Below, piece after piece: positions 38,325-48,047 of a stretch of DNA of 48,270 nt. This DNA comes from Prevotella sp. (GTDB lineage: Bacteria > Bacteroidota > Bacteroidia > Bacteroidales > Bacteroidaceae), in assembly GCA_017442825.1 (NCBI GenBank), contig JAFRYZ010000050.1, positions 1 to 48,270 on the forward strand, given 5' to 3'. Position 1 is the first letter of the stretch. Each line of letters starts with the position of its first letter. Made by a program: the position numbers and the translations under genes. The notes under the pieces were generated by a model. It saw only the letters and a program-made list of their open reading frames with translations. It had not been told where the DNA came from and did no database searches.

Positions 38325-39335
38325 ATGACGAGTTATACAGCACAAGATTTTAAGAAAGGACAGCCACGTTGGTGTCCGGGGTGTGGCGACCACTTCTTCC
38401 TTGCCAACCTCCATAAAGCTATGGCAGAGATAGGCGTTGCTCCAGAGAATATAGCTGTCATCAGCGGCATAGGCTGCTCCAGCCGTCTGCCACACTATAT
38501 GGCAACCTATGGCATGAATACTATCCACGGTCGTGCAGCTGCTATAGCCACAGGAGCAAAGGTTGCCAATCCCAACCTGACGGTTTGGCAGGTTTCTGGC
38601 GACGGTGACGGTCTTGCCATCGGCGGCAACCACTTCATCCATGCCAACCGACGCAATATCGACCTGAACATGATATTGCTGAACAACCGTATCTATGGTC
38701 TGACAAAAGGGCAATACAGTCCGACATCACCACGAGGCTTTGTCTCGAAGTCCAGCCCCTATGGTACGGTGGAAGACCCCTTCCGCCCCGCCGAGCTTTG
38801 TTTCGGTGCCCGCGGCCATTTTTTCGCCCGTTGTGTGGCTACCGATTCCAAAGGTTCCATCGAGGTTTTGAAGGCAGCCTACGAACACAAGGGAGCGTCT
38901 GTCACAGAGGTGTTGCAAAACTGTGTCATCTTCAACGACCATTGTCACGACATCGTCTATAACAACGAAGGTCGCAAGAAGAATGCCATCTACGTACGCC
39001 ACGGAGAGAAACTCGTCTTTGGAGAAAACAACCAGTTCGGACTGGTACAGCAGGGATTCGGACTGAAGGTTGTTGAAATAGGCAAAGACGGCTATACCCT
39101 TGACGATGTTCTGGTACATGACGCTCATTGCGAAGACAACACTTTGCAACTGAAACTCGCCATGATGACTCCCGAAGAAGGATACCCCATTGCCCTCGGT
39201 GTCATCCGTGATGTCGAAGCACCCACATACAACGATGCCGTACATGCACAATTGAAGGAGGTGTCGGCACAAAAGAAATACCACAACTTCGAAGAACTGT
39301 TGGAGACCAATGACATCTGGGAAGTGAAAGGTTGA
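38325..39335 (+). CDS. korB: 2-oxoglutarate (2-oxoacid):ferredoxin oxidoreductase subunit beta
   Basis: Thiamine-diphosphate and iron-sulfur subunit, partner of KorA. It is 336 residues. RWCPGCGDHFFLANLHKAM begins the domain with cluster cysteines. GIGCSSRLPHYM and the cofactor motif VSGDGDGLAIGGNHFIHANR with LLNNRIYGLTKGQYSPTS follow. The 2-oxoglutarate rather than pyruvate preference is inferred from the two-subunit layout and the SPTSP segment typical of KorB. A hairpin follows the stop at 39386. Confidence 0.9.
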   Translation: MTSYTAQDFKKGQPRWCPGCGDHFFLANLHKAMAEIGVAPENIAVISGIGCSSRLPHYMATYGMNTIHGRAAAIATGAKVANPNLTVWQVSGDGDGLAIGGNHFIHANRRNIDLNMILLNNRIYGLTKGQYSPTSPRGFVSKSSPYGTVEDPFRPAELCFGARGHFFARCVATDSKGSIEVLKAAYEHKGASVTEVLQNCVIFNDHCHDIVYNNEGRKKNAIYVRHGEKLVFGENNQFGLVQQGFGLKVVEIGKDGYTLDDVLVHDAHCEDNTLQLKLAMMTPEEGYPIALGVIRDVEAPTYNDAVHAQLKEVSAQKKYHNFEELLETNDIWEVKG

Positions 39336-39383
39336 AGACCGTCCCCATCACTAAAGGCGGGGGTGAATATCACAAAAGGATGA

Positions 39384-39411
39384 AGCCCCTCCCAAAAGTA
39401 CGGGGAGGGTT
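39384..39411 (+). terminator. Hairpin after korB
   Basis: CCCTCCC-AAAAGTACG-GGGAGGG with TTT on the right forms a 7-bp G+C stem 50 bases after korB. The T tract is short, so termination may be partial. The sequence is like the C/G-rich repeats near 45300 and 45450 and could also be a member of such a family. Confidence 0.5.
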
Positions 39412-39443
39412 TCGCCATGGGATGAAAAGATACAGTATACAGT

Positions 39444-39818
39444 ATGCAAGGATATCAGGTAAAGAACTATGGGCAGCCAGTGAAGCGATACTGCCAGACC
39501 ATGGACTTGCGCGACAACCCCGAGCTGATAGCACAATATCGCAAACGGCACAGCGAGGGCGAGGCGTGGCAGGAAATCATCGACGGCATACGAGCGGTAG
39601 GTATTCTCGAAATGGAAATCTACATCCTCGGCACACGCCTCTTCATGATTGTGGAGACACCGTTAGACTTTGATTGGGACACCGCGATGGCGAAGCTCGC
39701 CACCCTGCCACGTCAGCAAGAGTGGGAAGAGTCGATGGCTGTGTTCCAACAATGTGCCAAGAGTGCCACTTCCGATGAGAAATGGAAGATGATGGAACGT
39801 ATGTTCCGGCTCTATTGA
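39444..39818 (+). CDS. L-rhamnose mutarotase-family protein (RhaM/YiiL type)
   Basis: A 124-residue protein of the ferredoxin-like RhaM family, which speeds exchange between alpha and beta forms of L-rhamnose (some members act on L-fucose). VKRYCQTMDLRDNPELIAQY and RKRHSEGEAWQEIIDGIRAV carry the conserved His. GILEMEIYILGTRLFMIVET and the FDWDTAMAKL segment complete the domain. The first 12 residues (MQGYQVKNYGQP) extend beyond a typical start. It stands alone, 108 bases after korB and before the metG promoter. fucO at 31.6 kb is the only other gene in the window tied to deoxy-sugar breakdown. Confidence 0.8.
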   Translation: MQGYQVKNYGQPVKRYCQTMDLRDNPELIAQYRKRHSEGEAWQEIIDGIRAVGILEMEIYILGTRLFMIVETPLDFDWDTAMAKLATLPRQQEWEESMAVFQQCAKSATSDEKWKMMERMFRLY

Positions 39819-39896
39819 CACTCGTCTTAACGCTCTTTGTTTAGAAAGAGGGGGCAAAAAGAGTGTAAGGGCGCATTCAGTTGGCACGATAATGAA

Positions 39897-39924
39897 TTGA
39901 ATTGAGAATTATTTGTTACCTTTG
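39897..39924 (+). promoter_or_regulatory. Promoter of metG
   Basis: TTG at 39897-39899, a 17-base spacer and TACCTTTG at 39917-39924. The ATG is 28 bases downstream. Confidence 0.6.
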
Positions 39925-39952
39925 CACGCGAAAAAGAATAAATCATCTATAC

Positions 39953-42019
39953 ATGGAACAGAAAAAGTATAAGCGTACCACCGTGACGTCGGCACTGCCA
40001 TACGCCAACGGTGGTGTACATATCGGACACTTGGCTGGTGTCTATGTGCCTGCCGACATCTATGTCCGCTACCTGCGACTGAAGAAGGAAGATGTCATGT
40101 TTATCGGTGGAAGCGACGAGCATGGTGTGCCCATTACCATTCGTGCACGCAAGGAAGGCATCACGCCGCAGGATGTCGTCGACCGTTACCACAAGATGAT
40201 CAAGGACTCTTTCAAGGAGTTCGGCATTTCGTTCGATGTCTATAGCCGTACCACCAGCGAAACCCACCATAAGTTTGCAGCAGACTTCTTCCGCAAGCTC
40301 TATGACGAAGGCAAGCTGACCGAGGAGACGACGACGCAGCTCTATGACGAGGAGGCTCACCAGTTCCTTGCCGACCGCTATGTGACGGGCGAATGTCCCC
40401 ACTGCCACAATGAGGGAGCTTACGGTGACCAGTGTGAGAAGTGCGGACGCGACCTCAGTCCTACGGAACTCATCAACCCGAAATCGACCATCAGCGGCTC
40501 CACCCCCGTGCTGAAAGAGACCAAGAACTGGTATCTGCCGCTGAACGAATATCAGGAGTGGCTGAAGAAATGGATATTGGAAGAGCACAAGGAATGGCGC
40601 CCCAATGTCTATGGACAGTGCAAGTCGTGGCTGGATATGGATCTGCAACCGCGTGCCATGACCCGCGACCTCGACTGGGGCATCCCCGTTCCTGTTGAGG
40701 GTGCCGACGGCAAGGTGCTCTATGTCTGGTTCGATGCACCTATCGGCTACATCTCCAACACCAAGGAACTGTGTGAGAAAGAACCTGAACGCTGGGGCAG
40801 CTGGCAACAGTGGTGGCAGGATGAAGACACGCGTCTCGTCCACTTCATCGGTAAGGACAATATCGTTTTCCACTGTATCATCTTCCCTGTCATGATGAAG
40901 GCACATGGTGGCTACATCATGCCCGACAACGTACCTGCCAACGAGTTCTTGAACCTGGAAGATGACAAGATTTCCACTTCGCGCAATTGGGCGGTATGGC
41001 TGCACGAGTATCTGGTCGACATGCCGGGCAAGCAGGACGTGTTGCGCTATGTGCTCACTGCCAATGCACCGGAAACCAAGGACAACAACTTCACTTGGAA
41101 AGACTTTCAGGAACGCAACAATTCGGAACTGGTAGCCATCTATGGTAACTTCGTGAACCGTGCCCTGCAACTGACCAAGAAGTATTGGGGCGGTATCGTG
41201 CCTGCCTGTGGCGAGTTACAAGACGTAGACCGCGCAGCTCTCGACGAGTTCAAGGATGTCAAGGCAAAAGTAGAAGAGCTGCTCGACCAGTTCAAGTTCC
41301 GTGATGCACAGAAGGAAGCGATGAACCTCGCACGCATCGGCAACAGATACATCACCGAATGTGAGCCGTGGAAAGTATGGAAGACCGACCCGAAACGTTG
41401 TGAGACTATCCTGAACATCTGCTTGCAGTTGACTGCTAACCTCGCCATTGCTTTCGAACCATTTTTGCCGTTTTCATCGAAGAAACTGCGCGATATGCTG
41501 AACATAGAAACCTTCGAATGGGACCAGTTGGGTAGCACCGACCTGCTGCAGCCTGGTCACCAACTCAACGAGCCTTCGCTGCTCTTTGAGAAGATTGAGG
41601 ATGAGGTCATCCAGAAGCAACTCGACAAGTTGGAGGCAACGAAGAAAGCTAACGAGGCAGCTGAATACAAGGCTGCTCCTGTGAAGGACACCGTCAGTTT
41701 CGAAGAGTTTGAGAAACTCGACATACGTGTCGGACTAGTCAAGAGTTGCGAGAAAGTAAAGAAGTCGAAGAAACTCCTACAGTTCACCATCGACGACGGT
41801 AGCGGCACCCTCCGCACCATCTGCTCCGGCATTGCCGCCTTCTACGAGCATCCCGAAGAACTGGTAGGCAAGCGCATTCTCTTCGTTGCCAACTTCGCTC
41901 CACGCACGATGATGGGCATCGAGAGTCAGGGAATGATTCTCTCTGCCGTCGATGCCGACGAAAGTCTCAGCGTCGTCACCACCACTAAGGATGTCAAACC
42001 TGGTTCACAAGTAGGATAA
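39953..42019 (+). CDS. metG: Methionyl-tRNA synthetase
   Basis: Charges tRNA-Met. It is 688 residues, close to E. coli MetG (677). [18 protein letters not shown] holds the HIGH motif near 25. The zinc-binding knuckles are [20 protein letters not shown]. The KMSKS-equivalent is DKISTSRNW. The anticodon-binding helices cover about 390-560, and the C-terminal EMAPII/Trbp111 tRNA-binding domain ([20 protein letters not shown] to the end) is fused. ATG at 39953 is chosen; the frame upstream overlaps the promoter. A strong hairpin follows the stop. Confidence 0.96.
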   Translation: MEQKKYKRTTVTSALPYANGGVHIGHLAGVYVPADIYVRYLRLKKEDVMFIGGSDEHGVPITIRARKEGITPQDVVDRYHKMIKDSFKEFGISFDVYSRTTSETHHKFAADFFRKLYDEGKLTEETTTQLYDEEAHQFLADRYVTGECPHCHNEGAYGDQCEKCGRDLSPTELINPKSTISGSTPVLKETKNWYLPLNEYQEWLKKWILEEHKEWRPNVYGQCKSWLDMDLQPRAMTRDLDWGIPVPVEGADGKVLYVWFDAPIGYISNTKELCEKEPERWGSWQQWWQDEDTRLVHFIGKDNIVFHCIIFPVMMKAHGGYIMPDNVPANEFLNLEDDKISTSRNWAVWLHEYLVDMPGKQDVLRYVLTANAPETKDNNFTWKDFQERNNSELVAIYGNFVNRALQLTKKYWGGIVPACGELQDVDRAALDEFKDVKAKVEELLDQFKFRDAQKEAMNLARIGNRYITECEPWKVWKTDPKRCETILNICLQLTANLAIAFEPFLPFSSKKLRDMLNIETFEWDQLGSTDLLQPGHQLNEPSLLFEKIEDEVIQKQLDKLEATKKANEAAEYKAAPVKDTVSFEEFEKLDIRVGLVKSCEKVKKSKKLLQFTIDDGSGTLRTICSGIAAFYEHPEELVGKRILFVANFAPRTMMGIESQGMILSAVDADESLSVVTTTKDVKPGSQVG

Positions 42020-42053
42020 GGTAGCTAACAAGGATTACAACTTGCTGATGACA

Positions 42054-42087
42054 AATCGCCCTGCACGTTCTTTCGTGCGGGGCGATT
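42054..42087. terminator. Strong hairpin between convergent metG and pfkA
   Basis: AATCGCCC-T-GCACG-TTCTTT-CGTGC-G-GGGCGATT, a long stem with one T-G pair. It lies 35 bases after metG and 27 before the pfkA stop. It lacks a long T tract but is well placed to terminate both genes. Confidence 0.75.
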
Positions 42088-42113
42088 ATCATTATAGATA
42101 CTCAACTATCATT

Positions 42114-43091
42114 TTAGATACTCAGTTCGTTGAGCACCTTAATCAAGCGCTTGTCAAAACGCTTGTCCGTACGGATACACTCAGAGAAGGGAACATATAC
42201 CACTTCGTTATTGCGGATACCTACCATGATGTTGCGCTGTCCCTGCTTGATAGCCTCAATAGCTCCCACACCCATGCAACTTGCCAAGATGCGGTCGCGC
42301 GCCGACGGCGAGCCGCCACGTTGCAGATGACCGAGAATGGAGACACGTACGTCAAACTTCGGAAATTCCTTCTTCACACGGTCAGCATAATACAAGGCAC
42401 CACACTTCGGACTCTCCGATACGATGACGATACACGACTTCTTCGACTTGCGGATACCGCGTCCCATGAATTGAGCCAACTGGTCCACATCCGTAACCTC
42501 TTCCGGCACGATGGCAGCCTCAGCACCGCAGGCAATAGCACTGTTTTGTGCCAGGAAACCGGCATCACGCCCCATCACCTCGATGAAGAAGATGCGTTCG
42601 TGCGAGTTGGCAGTGTCGCGAATACGGTCCACACACTCCATGATGGTGTTCATCGTTGTGTCGTAGCCAATGGTAGAGTCTGTTCCATACAGGTCGTTGT
42701 CGATGGTTCCCGGTAAACCGATAACGGGAAAGTCGAACTCCATGCCGAAGTTTCGGGCACCCGTCAGCGAACCATTGCCGCCGATGACCACCAGCGCATC
42801 AATCTCCTCATGCTTACAAGTCTCGTAAGCCTTCTGCATACCCTCCATCGTCATAAACTCCTTACTACGGGCAGTCTTCAGGATGGTACCGCCACGAGTG
42901 ATGATGCCACTGACATCCTCAGTGGTGAAAGCTTTCACCTCACCCTTGATCAGTCCGTCGTAGCCACGATAGATACCCTTGATGTTTAATTCGTTGTAGA
43001 TGGCAGCGCGTGTCACGGCGCGAATAGCTGCGTTCATGCCAGGAGCATCGCCACCCGATGTCAAAATGCCGATAGTCTTGATCTTACTCAT
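42114..43091 (-). CDS. pfkA: ATP-dependent 6-phosphofructokinase
   Basis: Phosphorylates fructose 6-phosphate in glycolysis. It is 325 residues (E. coli PfkA 320). It has [18 protein letters not shown] at the nucleotide site, [19 protein letters not shown] with the catalytic Asp, and [23 protein letters not shown] keeps the Gly associated with ATP rather than pyrophosphate use, but the preceding Asp that helps bind magnesium in E. coli PfkA is Asn here. [13 protein letters not shown] is the effector/sugar site segment. The start ATG at 43091 is clear. Confidence 0.93.
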   Translation of the reverse strand: MSKIKTIGILTSGGDAPGMNAAIRAVTRAAIYNELNIKGIYRGYDGLIKGEVKAFTTEDVSGIITRGGTILKTARSKEFMTMEGMQKAYETCKHEEIDALVVIGGNGSLTGARNFGMEFDFPVIGLPGTIDNDLYGTDSTIGYDTTMNTIMECVDRIRDTANSHERIFFIEVMGRDAGFLAQNSAIACGAEAAIVPEEVTDVDQLAQFMGRGIRKSKKSCIVIVSESPKCGALYYADRVKKEFPKFDVRVSILGHLQRGGSPSARDRILASCMGVGAIEAIKQGQRNIMVGIRNNEVVYVPFSECIRTDKRFDKRLIKVLNELSI

Positions 43092-43111
43092 AGTATAATC
43101 TATTTTTTATA

Positions 43112-45385
43112 TTAAAACGCATATCCGAGGTTAATCCATAGATACATTTTCTTGGTGTGGTTGCTGTAGCCCAGAGAGGCTCCGGCAGGACCGAAAGGAG
43201 TGTTGTAGTAATAGGCTGCCTGCATACCCAGCAGCGTACGGTTGTCAAAGATCTCGCGCAGGTGTGTTGACTGCTGGGCGGCGGCAAAGCGGAGCAGCAG
43301 ATAGTGGTTGGTGGCGATGCGCTGTTGAGCCTGAATTTGGGCAGCCACAAACTTATAGTTTGTATATTCCATGTTGCCGACACCGGCAAAAGGCATTTGT
43401 TGTTCGATGTAATGACCGAAACAACTGCCGCCAATGGTGTTGCCAAACGTAGGTGGAGCGTAGCTGCCGAAGAGCAGACGCCCATAGACCATAGGCTGCA
43501 GGGTGAAGCGGTCGCCAAAGGTAAAGGACATGCGCCAGTTGGCATTCACCTCGCTCATACCCCTTGTCTTTCCCTGTTCTGTTCCGTCGTCGGCACGGAC
43601 TTTTATTTTTGCGAAATCGTTGGTAAGATAGGCATATTCAGCCTTGAAGCGTGCTCCACGTGTAGGGAAGTACCAGTTATCTTCGCTGTTGTAGTTCAAT
43701 CGCGCACGATAGCTGAAGAAGTGCTCGTTCTTGAGCGCCAACATCTTGTCAGCCTCTGCCCCTAACGTACTGCGGTAATGCATGTAGTCCCAACGCACAC
43801 CCATCTGGAGATTGAAGTGTCGCAGATTAAAGTTGATGGGAGTGAGTTCGGTCTGAAACTGGTTATAACGTACGTTATAGTCGCGGTCGCCTTCAAAATA
43901 GACATCTATGTCGTTGCGACGGAACGTGAAGCTGAGCATAGGGCGCGTAAAACTGCGTGGATGAACGGTCAGCTCGCCACGTGCCATCAAGCGTTTACCG
44001 AGTCGCAAGGTGATGTCGGCATTCATGGGCACGGCAGTCTTTAACGGGATGTCGAGTCCTAACTGCAGGGCAGCATACTCCTCAGTATCATAGCGCACAC
44101 CGGCATGCAACTGCATCGACTTGCGGTTGCCGGCAGAGAGTACGACACGCACCCCATCGTCCTGGGGTTCCAGACGACATTCGGCAGTCTGATAGAACAA
44201 ATCGACACGCATCGACGTGGTGATTTCATGCATCCGCTGAGCATCGATAACATTACCGGTAGTCAGTTTGAACTTCTGCTTTAGGAAGACTTCGTCCTGT
44301 GGTGTCATGTTCTCAAACGAATAGCCGACAACACGCTGTTTCTCCGTCATCACCTGTGGACGCAGCGGGTGCAGGATGACAGGGCGGAACGAATCGTCTA
44401 TGCCGATGCGCTTTTTCAAGGCGATGATGTCATCCCAGTGGCGCATCGCTTCCTCCTCGCCTCGGCGCACCAACGTGTCGATGGCAGCCTCAGAAAAGCT
44501 TGCCGCATTGTATCCTTTCGTATCGACAGCCATGTGGAGGTCGGTCATCGCAATATTCTCATCGACTTTATTCTTACAGTTCACGTCAACAATCTGACCG
44601 ATGATGCTCATCGCACCGCCAAGGTCGTCAGCCACCTTCGGTGGTCCCTGCACGGTGACACCGATAACGATGTCCGCCCCCATCTCACGGGCTATATCTA
44701 CAGGATAGTTATTCTTCAAACCGCCGTCCACCAACACCTTGTCGCCCATTCTCACAGGTGAGAAAGCAGCAGGGATAGCCATCGAGGCACGCATCGCCTG
44801 TGGCAGCCGCCCGCTGTGGAAATCCACTTCGCTGTTGTCCACGATATTGGTTGCCACACAGGCAAAAGGTATCGGTAAGTCTTTCGAGAAGTCGAGCGAG
44901 TCGGTATATCCTACGCAGAGTTGCTGGAACAGTTCAGCAAGGTTCTTTCCCTTGATGATGCCACCGGCAGTCTTGTCTTTCTTACCGAAAGTCAAACCCG
45001 TCGTGAAGAGGTAGGTGTTTTGTTTCCGGCGGTCGTCAAGACTCTGGTTGCGCAAGTCTTCCTTGTCGGTAATGACATAGCCCCAGTCCTGTACGCGCAC
45101 CATGGAGTCCAGCGAATGGGAATTGTAGCCGATGGCATAGAGTCCACCGATGATGCTACCCATCGATGTGCCGGTAATCACGTCAACGGGGATGCCCGCC
45201 TTCTCCAATACCTTCAGCACACCGATATGTGCCATACCTTTGGCACCGCCGCCACTGAGCACAACCCCCACCTTCTTGCGGCCCCCCTCTAATCCCCCCT
45301 GAAGGGGGGAAGCATTGTCAATTGCCGATTGCGCAAGGGCAATCGGCGCAAGGGCAGTTACTGCCATCAGCCATATTCTTTTCAT
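43112..45385 (-). CDS. Patatin-like phospholipase with C-terminal outer-membrane barrel
   Basis: A 757-residue envelope protein. After a signal peptide (MKRIWLMAVTALAPIALAQ) the patatin domain has the oxyanion loop GGGAKGMAH, nucleophile GTSMGS (Ser74) and DGGLKNNYPVDIA with the catalytic Asp. From about 320 comes a POTRA-like segment (VVGYSFENMTPQDEVFLKQK) and then a beta-barrel of the Omp85/BamA kind ending NHTKKMYLWINLGYAF. This order matches PlpD-like patatin-barrel proteins, in which the lipase is held at or passed through the outer membrane. Residues about 22-36 (IDNASPLQGGLEGG) come from a C/G-rich repeat inserted between signal peptide and lipase domain. pfkA starts 20 bases downstream on the same strand. 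Confidence 0.87.
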   Translation of the reverse strand: MKRIWLMAVTALAPIALAQSAIDNASPLQGGLEGGRKKVGVVLSGGGAKGMAHIGVLKVLEKAGIPVDVITGTSMGSIIGGLYAIGYNSHSLDSMVRVQDWGYVITDKEDLRNQSLDDRRKQNTYLFTTGLTFGKKDKTAGGIIKGKNLAELFQQLCVGYTDSLDFSKDLPIPFACVATNIVDNSEVDFHSGRLPQAMRASMAIPAAFSPVRMGDKVLVDGGLKNNYPVDIAREMGADIVIGVTVQGPPKVADDLGGAMSIIGQIVDVNCKNKVDENIAMTDLHMAVDTKGYNAASFSEAAIDTLVRRGEEEAMRHWDDIIALKKRIGIDDSFRPVILHPLRPQVMTEKQRVVGYSFENMTPQDEVFLKQKFKLTTGNVIDAQRMHEITTSMRVDLFYQTAECRLEPQDDGVRVVLSAGNRKSMQLHAGVRYDTEEYAALQLGLDIPLKTAVPMNADITLRLGKRLMARGELTVHPRSFTRPMLSFTFRRNDIDVYFEGDRDYNVRYNQFQTELTPINFNLRHFNLQMGVRWDYMHYRSTLGAEADKMLALKNEHFFSYRARLNYNSEDNWYFPTRGARFKAEYAYLTNDFAKIKVRADDGTEQGKTRGMSEVNANWRMSFTFGDRFTLQPMVYGRLLFGSYAPPTFGNTIGGSCFGHYIEQQMPFAGVGNMEYTNYKFVAAQIQAQQRIATNHYLLLRFAAAQQSTHLREIFDNRTLLGMQAAYYYNTPFGPAGASLGYSNHTKKMYLWINLGYAF
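45281..45312 (-). repeat. G/C-rich palindromic repeat inside the patatin gene
   Basis: Minus strand reads TTCCCCCCTTCAGGGGGG then ATTAGAGGGGGG, coding for SPLQGGLEGG. It is the reverse complement of the copy at 45443-45473. Proteins with such PLQGG strings are known from other genomes that carry this repeat type. Confidence 0.75.
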
Positions 45386-45442
45386 ATCAATCTTCTATTT
45401 ACTCTCCCCTATCTTTTTATTGATTATTTGACCTTTGACCCT

Positions 45443-45473
45443 CCTTCCCCCTTCAGGGGGGATTAAGGGGGGC
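45443..45473 (+). repeat. G/C-rich palindromic repeat between patatin and receptor genes
   Basis: CTTCCCCCTTCAGGGGGG then ATTAAGGGGGG. Together with the inverted copy at 45281-45312 it could form a long stem. It lies eight bases before the 3' end of the receptor gene and may act as its terminator. Confidence 0.75.
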
Positions 45474-45481
45474 TTCTTTTT

Positions 45482-48028
45482 TCATTCCTCTCCTCCTCCT
45501 TCGTACGAAGAATTAAAGTCGTTCTCTTCCTGTTCGCCCTGCTGCGGTTTTCCTTTCCTCTTCGGCGTATTGTTGCCGAAGCTGTAGGTCAGCGTGAAGC
45601 GTACACTACGTCCGCGTCGCCAGTTTTCCTGATGGCGTGTAAAGTCGTCCGTCTCCGTATAGGTACGCCAGCGGCGCGAGTTCAGCAAGTCGCGGCAGTT
45701 GATGGCGAGCGTGAGTTGTTTGTTCAGGAAACTCTTGCGCACACCCAGGTCGATGTTGTAGTTAGCCTTGCGGTAACCCTGTGCCGTCACCTGTCGTGCA
45801 CGGTAGCGCCCCGTTGCCTGGAACGAGATGCCATAAGGCAGCATGACACTTGCCTGCGTACGTACATTCCATGTGAAGTTATGGTTGCCTTCGCCGCTCA
45901 CCGTCTGTCCGTCAATGTCGAAGTCAAAGCCGTCCACCTTGTAATAATAGAAGTTGGCACTCGTACTGAGGTCGAGGATGCGGAAGAGTTTGTTCTTAGC
46001 CGTTATCTCCAGACCCGAACTGGTACTCTTTGCCACGTTGAAATTCGTCTGGTACATCAGTCCGTCTGTGCTGCTCTGGTAGGTGATGCGTTGCATGACA
46101 TCCGTCGTCGGACGGTAGTAAGCCGATACCAGCAGCGAGTGGTTCTTCCACTGTTTCAGGTAGTTCAGCGAGAACGAGTTGGAATATTCCGGTGTCAGTT
46201 CCGGGTTACCGTAAGAGATCACCGTGGCGTCGCGCGTATTCTTAAACGAGTTCAGCTGTCCGCCCCACGGCCGTTTCAGTCGTCGTGTATAGTTCAGTTG
46301 CAACTGTCCCGTGGGCGTTATCTGATAGGAAAGGAAGATGCTGGGGAACAACTGGAAATAATCTTTTTTAAAAGTTGAGGGTTGAGAGTAATTGTCCATT
46401 GTCAATTGTCCATTGTCAATTGAATAGTGCTCCTGCTCCCAGTTATAGCTCTTCGTGTCCACCTTCCAGTATTCGCCGCGAAGACCAGCCATGATGCCGA
46501 ACTTACCCAGTTTCAGCGTTCCTGTAGCATAGAGGGCATGCACGTCCATATCGTAGATAAATCGGTTGAAGAAGGCTTTGTCTTCCACCGCCTCAGATCC
46601 GTCGAAATGTCTGTCGTCGATATAGCTCTCCTGTGGCGTGTTCTCGTGCGAGAATCGTCCGTTGTAACCCGCCTGCAACAGGAATTTGTCCGAGATAGGG
46701 TTCTCATAGTCCAGCTTCACCTCCCATGCACGGTTGTTGATGTTCTGCGGCCGACTCTGGTACATATATTCGGTAGGCCTTAATTGTCCATTATCAATTG
46801 TCCATTGTGAATTATATGTAGTGCTGTCCTGATAGATATTGTCGTTTCTGGACTTCCATTGTCCGTACGATACCGTCAGGTCCAGGAAATGCCGGTCGGT
46901 GAAGTTGTGGCGATAGTTCATTTCACCGTTCCACATGTGCATGCCAGCTCTGGCATTGGTATAGCGATACATGGTGCGCGTGTCCTCGGCAGCCCCTATC
47001 GTACCGTAGTGATAGGGAGTCATGTTGTTGCCGCGGCCTCCACCGTGCATCGTCATTCCCGTCAGCGACAAGTCGTCTTTCTTCGTAGCATGCCAAGTCA
47101 GTCCGGCACGCGCGAAGATGCCGTTGCCCATGTTCGTGTTGCGGGTGCTGTAGTTCTGGTAGGTGTTCGAGTTCAGGAACGTCTGGTCGCTCACGGCGCC
47201 GCCCTTGCTGTGGCGGTGGCGATAGCCCACGTTGACGAAGGCATCCCACTTGCCGCTGTTGTAGTTGAAGTTGAAACTTGTCTGAGCGCCCTTGCGCGTG
47301 TCGGCGCCAGCCTGCACCGAACCATAGTAGCCGGCCTTGCGGTCTTTCTTCAGCACGATGTTGATGATGCCTGCCGACCCTTCAGCCGAAAACTTGGCAG
47401 AAGGGTTGTCGATGACCTCGATGCGCTCGATGCTCTCTGCCGGCAGCTGCTGCAGTATCTCCGCACGGTTGTCGCTGGTCAGTCCGCTCGACTTGCCGTT
47501 GATCCACACCTCCACACTGCTGTTGCCTCGCAGCGACACGTTGCCGTCTTGGTCTACTTCTACCGACGGGATATTCTCCAACGCATCGGAAGCGGAGCCA
47601 CCGGCATTGCTGATCTGCTGGTCCACGTTGAACGACTTGCGGTCCACCTCCAGTTTCATCTCCTGCCGCTGGGCGGTCACCGTCACCTCTTCCAGCAGAT
47701 GGCTGTCTTCCGACAGGTAGAGAGCGGTGAAGTGACGGGTGCGACTTTTCGATGAAATCGTGAAATTTCGGACCAAATCCTTGTATCCGGTAAACGAAAC
47801 CTTCAGCGTATAGTTGCCGTCGTCAAGTCCTGTGACGGTGAAATTGCCGGAAACATCGGTCAACGCTCCTTTCAGAATCTTCTCCTCGCCACGCTTCGTC
47901 ACTACGACGTTGATAAACTCCAACGCCTCGTTGCTCTTCTTGTCAAGCACTTTACCCTTGACAACACCCTGAGCATCTGCCCCTATTGCACACAACAGGA
48001 GCAGACCAAAAAGTATCAATCGATTCAT
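45482..48028 (-). CDS. Outer-membrane beta-barrel receptor (TonB-dependent type) with CarboxypepD_reg-like domain
   Basis: An 848-residue outer-membrane protein. Signal peptide MNRLILFGLLLLCAIGADAQ is followed by a carboxypeptidase-like regulatory domain (GVVKGKVLDKKSNEALEFIN to about 105). The plug has EEVTVTAQRQEMKLEVDRKS, NIPSVEVDQDGNVSLRGNSS and GSAGIINIVLKK, and the barrel of the OMP_b-brl_3 type spans about 250-820. No SusD partner lies beside it, so it is not a glycan SusCD pair; the ligand is unknown. Two stretches, around residues 405-416 (SQWTIDNGQLR) and 535-546 (SIDNGQLTMDN), are encoded by heptamer repeats inserted in barrel loops. The tail is charged (GEQEENDFNSSYEGGGEE). ATG at 48028 is preferred. 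Confidence 0.86.
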   Translation of the reverse strand: MNRLILFGLLLLCAIGADAQGVVKGKVLDKKSNEALEFINVVVTKRGEEKILKGALTDVSGNFTVTGLDDGNYTLKVSFTGYKDLVRNFTISSKSRTRHFTALYLSEDSHLLEEVTVTAQRQEMKLEVDRKSFNVDQQISNAGGSASDALENIPSVEVDQDGNVSLRGNSSVEVWINGKSSGLTSDNRAEILQQLPAESIERIEVIDNPSAKFSAEGSAGIINIVLKKDRKAGYYGSVQAGADTRKGAQTSFNFNYNSGKWDAFVNVGYRHRHSKGGAVSDQTFLNSNTYQNYSTRNTNMGNGIFARAGLTWHATKKDDLSLTGMTMHGGGRGNNMTPYHYGTIGAAEDTRTMYRYTNARAGMHMWNGEMNYRHNFTDRHFLDLTVSYGQWKSRNDNIYQDSTTYNSQWTIDNGQLRPTEYMYQSRPQNINNRAWEVKLDYENPISDKFLLQAGYNGRFSHENTPQESYIDDRHFDGSEAVEDKAFFNRFIYDMDVHALYATGTLKLGKFGIMAGLRGEYWKVDTKSYNWEQEHYSIDNGQLTMDNYSQPSTFKKDYFQLFPSIFLSYQITPTGQLQLNYTRRLKRPWGGQLNSFKNTRDATVISYGNPELTPEYSNSFSLNYLKQWKNHSLLVSAYYRPTTDVMQRITYQSSTDGLMYQTNFNVAKSTSSGLEITAKNKLFRILDLSTSANFYYYKVDGFDFDIDGQTVSGEGNHNFTWNVRTQASVMLPYGISFQATGRYRARQVTAQGYRKANYNIDLGVRKSFLNKQLTLAINCRDLLNSRRWRTYTETDDFTRHQENWRRGRSVRFTLTYSFGNNTPKRKGKPQQGEQEENDFNSSYEGGGEE
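46390..46424 (-). repeat. Heptanucleotide repeat inside the receptor gene (copy 1)
   Basis: Minus-strand units TCAATTG, ACAATGG, ACAATTG, ACAATGG, ACAATTA. They translate as SIDNGQLTMDN within a presumed extracellular loop. Confidence 0.75.
46781..46815 (-). repeat. Heptanucleotide repeat inside the receptor gene (copy 2)
   Basis: Minus-strand units TAATTCA, CAATGGA, CAATTGA, TAATGGA, CAATTA. They translate as NSQWTIDNGQL, about 130 residues before copy 1 in the protein. Confidence 0.75.
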
Positions 48029-48047
48029 ACAAATGTTTAGACGTGTT

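Noticed and set aside
39947-41170. Long open frame (407 codons) on the minus strand
   Set aside because: It lies wholly antisense to metG, whose motifs and codon pattern are unambiguous; it is a by-product of that gene's composition.
46859-47755. Open frame of 298 codons on the plus strand
   Set aside because: Antisense to the receptor plug and barrel; rich in Val, His and Arg as expected for a shadow frame.
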